64,000 bases of DNA, taken from positions 13,580,780 to 13,644,779 of the forward strand of contig CP137679.1 in NCBI GenBank assembly GCA_037976565.1, given 5' to 3'. The notes below the pieces were generated by a model, which made no database searches, had not been told where the DNA came from, and saw only the letters and a list, made by a program, of their open reading frames with translations. The DNA comes from Mesocentrotus franciscanus (taxonomy: Eukaryota > Echinodermata > Echinoidea > Camarodonta > Strongylocentrotidae). Positions 59,206 through 64,000 of the stretch are shown piece after piece. Both the position numbers and the translations under genes were made by a program. The stretch's first letter is position 1. Each line of letters begins with the position of its first letter.

Positions 59206-59427
59206 TGTAAACGCATGGCCGGTACTCAACTTTATCTTTGATCTTTGATTGTTTATCAATTAATGTTGGCGTATATTCACAGAAAACTAATGAGGAACTT
59301 GATGTAATTAAGGTAATGCTAACACAGTAAACTTGACTTTGAGCATCATTATTGACTTAAGTGACTTCCATCATATTGTTCATCAATCATGTCCACCATA
59401 TGAGGGTTAAGTAATGTAGCAGTTTAA

Positions 59428-59895
59428 AGGTAATGCAAAGTTTTGGGAATATTTCAACAGGATTGGATTATGAAATATAAAATTTGCATTACCATTGTGA
59501 AACCTAATGTTAGAATAAGCAACTTTTAAAAAATTGGGCTCTAAAACGCTAAGGATTTCAAGAAATTAAAATATCAAATTTATCAGTGCTCCCGATAAAT
59601 TTCAAATAGTGCCTACGGCCATACAATGGTAGCTGCGACCATGAAAATCTCGGAATATGCAGTTCTGATATATAATTTCCAAATGGGAATAGAAAATCGG
59701 TCGATTTTAGTCAAGAAACATTGTTTTGAAGCTAAAGTAATATCAATCTTGAAAGGGAGCTATACAACATAAAGAGTTACAATTTCATCACTTTAGACTC
59801 GATTTCAACCGCGACAACGATCATTGAATATTGTAGGATAGCATATGCTTCCAATATGTTCATTTGAACCAAATTCATGACCCCATGTATTACCT
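59428..59895 (+). mobile_element. TTAA-flanked MITE, family 5
   Basis: Intact TTAA at 59424-59427 and 59896-59899. Left end AGGTAATGCAAAGTTTTGG; right end inverse AGGTAATACATGGGGTCAT. AT-rich non-coding interior; single copy here. Confidence 0.7.
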
Positions 59896-59899
59896 TTAA

Positions 59900-60159
59900 A
59901 CCGTTAAAAAAAAACCATTACAGTTGTCATTGCAAATTTGTCATCAAAGTCATTTGGGTTGATTTGCATGACTATCAAAATATTGTTTCCTCTGTGAAGA
60001 AATTGCGACTGTAAAATATTAATATACCACGATTTGTTATGGTATAAGGGAAGAAGAAATGATAATTTCAAGACAAAATTTGATGTGCAGGAGACATAGG
60101 AAAATTTGAACTGTCTAGAGGAAGGAAATTGCGAATTTAAGGAGGGACACAATTAGGGA
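59900..60159. other. No gene seen
   Basis: AT-rich spacer. Confidence 0.4.
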
Positions 60160-60194
60160 GAGAGAAAGAGTACGAAAAGAGAAGAGGAAAAGAA

Positions 60195-60236
<42 letters not shown>

Positions 60237-60400
60237 ACGTTGAGAAGATGACGGATATGGCAGATATAGCGGAAGAGGGAGCGTTGGAGAAGGTCGTGGA
60301 GGAAAAAAATGAGAAAACAGGAATAATTGGAGAGAGAGAGAGAGAGAGGGAGAATAAGAAAAGAAGAGAAAAATAAAGCATAAGATGGAGAAGAAGCAAG
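60160..60400. repeat. (GA)n-rich tract
   Basis: GAGAGA runs at about 60198-60230 and 60330-60348 in purine-rich sequence. Confidence 0.9.
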
Positions 60401-61724
60401 AGAGACTACACATTATAGGCGTAGAAAACGTAAATCTGTTCCTGGGGGAAATAGATCAAACCGTCCACAAAGTGGAAGCTAATGTCGCTTTTTGTGACGT
60501 CATCTTATAGGGGTGATTTTGTTACAAATCCCCGTTTTCCAAACAATTTAACAGAATGCTACGAATACCTAAAAATATATTTTTTCAACGGAAAACCCCA
60601 TTCTCGTGCATGAATATGGGCTGAAAAGTTTTCATTTGCTCATCAATTGACGTCACTACTTTTGTTGTTGTTGATAGAAACGGGAAAGATACATGTATAT
60701 TCATGATGAAATTTGACTCTCCTCGAATAAAACCATCAACTCTTTATTTATGAATAATCTGAAGTTTCCGGAACGAGTATTCTTTAACAAGGATTTGTCT
60801 CCTCTACTAACGTTTTGTTTTCAATTTTGTAAAATTACTATACATGCACCTTCAATTCTCTGTAGTAATTCTGTTACAGAGCATGCCATGTAGCGTATAA
60901 AAAACATGTTGGGCCTTTAGCAGTTCTTCGATATTCATACGCTTATAAACACTAGAACAACCATGAATGTTTGTCTGGTTTAGTAGAGCATGGTCTTGCA
61001 TAGAACTCTTATCAGGTTCATAGCTAAAAACTGGAAAAATCAGAATCAAAGCTTTCAAGTTTTATTCGTTCCACATTTTACCAAAAAATATAGACAGACA
61101 TATAAAATAGAAATTATATATATATATATATACATGTAGTATGAGCACGTCTCAATGATACTCAATTCGTATGATGGATTAAGTAGAATGTGAGGAACCT
61201 ATTGAAAAGCAGTGATTGTATATTACAGGCTCCTGATAAAATAGACATTGTATATGAAAAACCGTAGCAGTAGAGAAAGACGTAATTTAGAGGGAGGAAT
61301 TTAAAACACAATGGAATACGGAAATTTGTATACAAATGCATTAGCACCAATACCCATTGTCACCTTGTTAAAATGCGTAGTCACCCGAGCAATTCAGTTA
61401 GCAAAGCACCGTTGAACGAAACATCAAGTATTTCTATACAGTAATTAATTCAAGAATATAATTGCATGAAAGGTCAAGCTGTGTAAGATTACTTGGAGAA
61501 AACCACGAAGATAAATGTTACACAGTTTCTCGAGTGAAATGATAATTTGAACTTTGAAGAGTCCAGAATTGGACAGTGTATATACACCAGGCTGTCCATG
61601 AAAACAGAACGCGAATTAGATTAGATAGTACCCTGAGAAAAAATAAGTTTACACAGCAAAAGAATTATTGATAATTTGAACAACTTCTCAGTGCTTTCTA
61701 GTCACCATTGTGCCCCGTTACACG
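60401..61724. other. No gene seen
   Basis: Contains TGTGACGTCATC near 60494 and an AT run at 61117-61132; no supported exon. Confidence 0.4.
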
Positions 61725-61790
61725 TGACACGTGATTGTGACGTAGTGTTGCGTCAGCGATTTTTCTTTGACGCGCCACGTAAGACTGACT
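61725..61790. promoter_or_regulatory. E-box / CRE-like motif cluster
   Basis: ACACGTGACACGTGATTGTG contains two CACGTG E-boxes 8 bp apart. TGACGTAG, TTGCGTCAG and TTGACGCGCCACGTAAG follow. An ATG in good context (AAAATGTCGC) lies at about 61907, with a GTAATC after 32 codons. A promoter and first exon are possible but unproven. Confidence 0.2.
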
Positions 61791-64000
61791 GAAAGGGAAC
61801 GCAAAATAAACAGTCTATCATCGCTTTGATTTGAAATACTGGTTTGTGATTTCCATGCCCTCACATACAGGGATTGTTGGCGCATGTAATGACGCAATCA
61901 AAATGTCGCAACGGGCATTGGCCGTGATGCATTATTTGACAGGGGATAGTAAACTGTCTAGATCAACCATGGCTAAACGAGATTTGATGAGAAACGGTAA
62001 TCATCTGTGCAAAGGCATGATGCTATTGTACTTTCCAGTAATATATGAATGTCAATCTAGTGCATGAATGCTAGGGTGTGCTAGCTTCATTCATGTTTTA
62101 GAGTCCAGTGTTGTAAAACCTTCGCACATTTTCCCCCAACGGACAGTCCTTGACTAGCACAGGCATGAAGTATTGAGGGAAATCTTATTCATATGAGTTT
62201 CAAAATGTTTTGCACAAGTTGTCATGCCGACCATGAAATGAATTTCATATAAACAAAAATCATTCATACAAAGCAACGTAAAATATTCTCTTCGTACACA
62301 ATTATAAACTTAGTATTTTGTCGTTCCATAATTGTTTCAGTTGTCGTTCATTCTCTCGAACGAAAAAGCTTACAGAGCCTCGAGCAATGCATTTCATTCC
62401 ACAGCGATACCTCCGGGGAATTGTTTATTAATAGACAGATATAAAGCTAATATTTAGGAAAACATGAATGCTGATTGTACATTCAGACTTCTTCCTTGTG
62501 CCCTTGAATTTGGCAAATATCTTTTAGAGCTTTGGAACCTGGGAGAGTTCCAGGGCTCATTTAATGGCAGAACATTGAAGGATCATCTTGCAAGTGTGTC
62601 ATAGCCGTAGGGTGGGCCTGTTTTTGCGCGTGCTGAATGAAAACACTGGGCCTTGATCAGGATACCCAATGACGTCATGACGTTTGATATCTGTGAAACA
62701 TACTTTCCATACACATATTTCTCTATCTCTCTCTCTCTCTCTCTCCCTCTCTCTCTTATCAACGAAGCTTCGGCATCATTTGTTATTTCCTCTTTTACTG
62801 GATCCTCGTTTTCCTCTCCATCTTTCTCCGTTATTTCCTATTTTCGTCCATAATTGCTCACATTTTCAATAAGATTACATTTTTAGAGAGAGGACAGTAA
62901 ATGAAAAAGGAATCTTGTATAGCATGTAGCGGTGTTCAGTTATATTGGAACGGAAGGAAATTGTCCTTATATAGTATTCGGACAAATATATCTTTACTTG
63001 CCGCTGATGCGGAGTTAACTATGTTCATCCTATACCGCACCACGTACGAGTAATTATCAACTTAACAACTAGCCGACGCTTTTTTTGATCAGGTTAGAGG
63101 AGATTTTATTCTTGATAACAATCTAACACAGTAACATTCCGTTATTCAGTGGCGTACCGTGGATCCAGATAGGGATAGGGTATTGTCATTATTTGGAATG
63201 GAGGTGGGAGGGGGGGGGGGTACCCAACTTATCACCGAATATTGTAAAGATGTGCGAAGGGACTTTGTCATCTTCTTTCATGTCCTCACCCCCCCCACCA
63301 CTCGATCTTTCCTTGCTCTCTCTCTCTCTCTCACTCTCTCTCTCTCTTTCCTCGCCGTGTTATTTGGGGAAGCGCACATGCCTATGGTGGTATAGTGATT
63401 TTTTAAAAACTTATTTCAAAGGGTTTAGGTTCGAATTTATATGTATTTCCCTAAAAAAGGCATTTAATCTACTGAGGTTTAGTACTTTTCTCCTCCATTA
63501 TCTCTTTCTCTCTCTCCCTCTCTCTCCCTCCCTCCCTCCCCCTCTCTCTCTCCCTCCTTTTTCCCTCTCTCTTACTCAGATCGACATAAAATGAATCGGT
63601 TAAAGACAAGGTTGAATGTTTTAAAAAGTGATTTGTCAATTCAAGATGGTAATTTTCTCTAATATCGTTACATCACCATGAAGAAGCAAGGCTATTTATG
63701 AAATAACTAAATATAATGATGCAAAATATTAAAGAGAAGGTTCATTGATTTTAAAAACTAACTTTATTTTTATTATTGCAAAGGTTAAACTTTGATTGGA
63801 CAAGGTTATCAAAATTAAATGCTTGGAAACATTCGAAGTAATGATTATTATCAATTACAAAACGCTTAAATACAGCCCCGGCATAGCACCTGAAAAGCTC
63901 TCCGATCGCTGCTGAGATGTGTGACGTCACATGTTGAACATGATTTGCACAAGCAGACGTTTTCAGTGACTGTTTTGTCATCTTCTCTTCAGTTATTTCT
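61791..64000. other. No confirmed gene; several microsatellites
   Basis: CT runs at about 62726-62757, 63318-63350 and 63507-63570, a G run at 63206-63221 and C-rich 63290-63300. Reverse-strand frame 63751-63981 has no other support. Confidence 0.5.

Noticed and set aside
58668..59216. 182-codon poly-Thr/Asn frame on - strand
   Set aside because: Translation of the TAG/ATT microsatellite.
61831..62067. 78-codon + frame
   Set aside because: Start and donor are only suggestive and composition is unremarkable; noted only with the upstream motif cluster.

Overview
The window looks like gene-poor nuclear DNA of an animal. It is AT-rich, has no long intact reading frame, and is dense in microsatellites, palindromic non-autonomous DNA transposons, tRNA-like SINEs and remnants of a CR1/L2-type LINE. 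The mix of TTAA-flanked MITEs and GGGCCCCGT- or GGGGCCCGTTT-ended MITEs with tRNA-like SINEs suggests a marine invertebrate deuterostome, probably an echinoderm such as a sea urchin. That placement is inference from repeat style; no marker gene is present.

Genes: most reading frames of 60 codons or more here are simple-sequence translations or chance. Five loci have something better than an open frame. Locus A (+) has an exon ending at a GTAAGG donor at 4431 and a possible terminal exon at 10387-10557 with an AATAAA 44 nt after its stop. Locus C (+, 28172-28852) is a two-exon model for a 42-residue single-pass membrane microprotein. Locus B (+, 38769 to about 40534) has a TATA-like box, an initiator match, an acidic first exon with a GTAAGT donor and a frame-compatible second exon. 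Locus D (-, 52050-52211) is a helical, acidic terminal-exon-like segment downstream of a long CT tract. Locus E (+, 17141-17329) is weaker. None of the products is recognised, and no functional link between the loci is visible.

Mobile DNA: at least five families of short elements carry TTAA target duplications and AGG/AGA...CCT/TCT-type ends. They lie at 300-829 and 16197-16730; at 12185-12407, 15035-15891, 22805-23514, 30082-30473 and 41804-42340; at 19302-19678 and 57391-57772; at 48073-48483; and at 59428-59895. Others are palindromes ending GGGCCCCGTCTTA (15052-15517, 43227-43376), GGGGCCCGTTTCATAAA (55107-55255) or GGGGRTGTTTCACAAAG (42941-43229). Long foldbacks lie at 7589-7925 and 26638-27019. 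tRNA-like SINEs occur at six or more sites. Two nested insertions give relative ages.

The most interesting signal is a pair of about 98% identical, roughly 180-bp SINEs in opposite orientation (18184-18367 and 22832-23012). Their 5' part resembles the Alu domain of SRP (7SL) RNA and is followed by a B-box and a (CA)n tail. Also notable is a degenerate GGGGGTAGTTGTCC minisatellite at three separate loci (29103-29238, 49421-49541, 53716-53985).

Layout: 1-4.2 kb repeats only; 4.2-10.6 kb locus A with a repeat-filled putative intron; 10.6-28 kb transposon-rich; 28.1-28.9 kb locus C; 29-38 kb repeats, SINEs and a LINE tail; 38.7-40.5 kb locus B; 41-52 kb MITEs and microsatellites; 52.0-52.2 kb locus D; 52.2-64 kb microsatellites, a minisatellite and MITEs.
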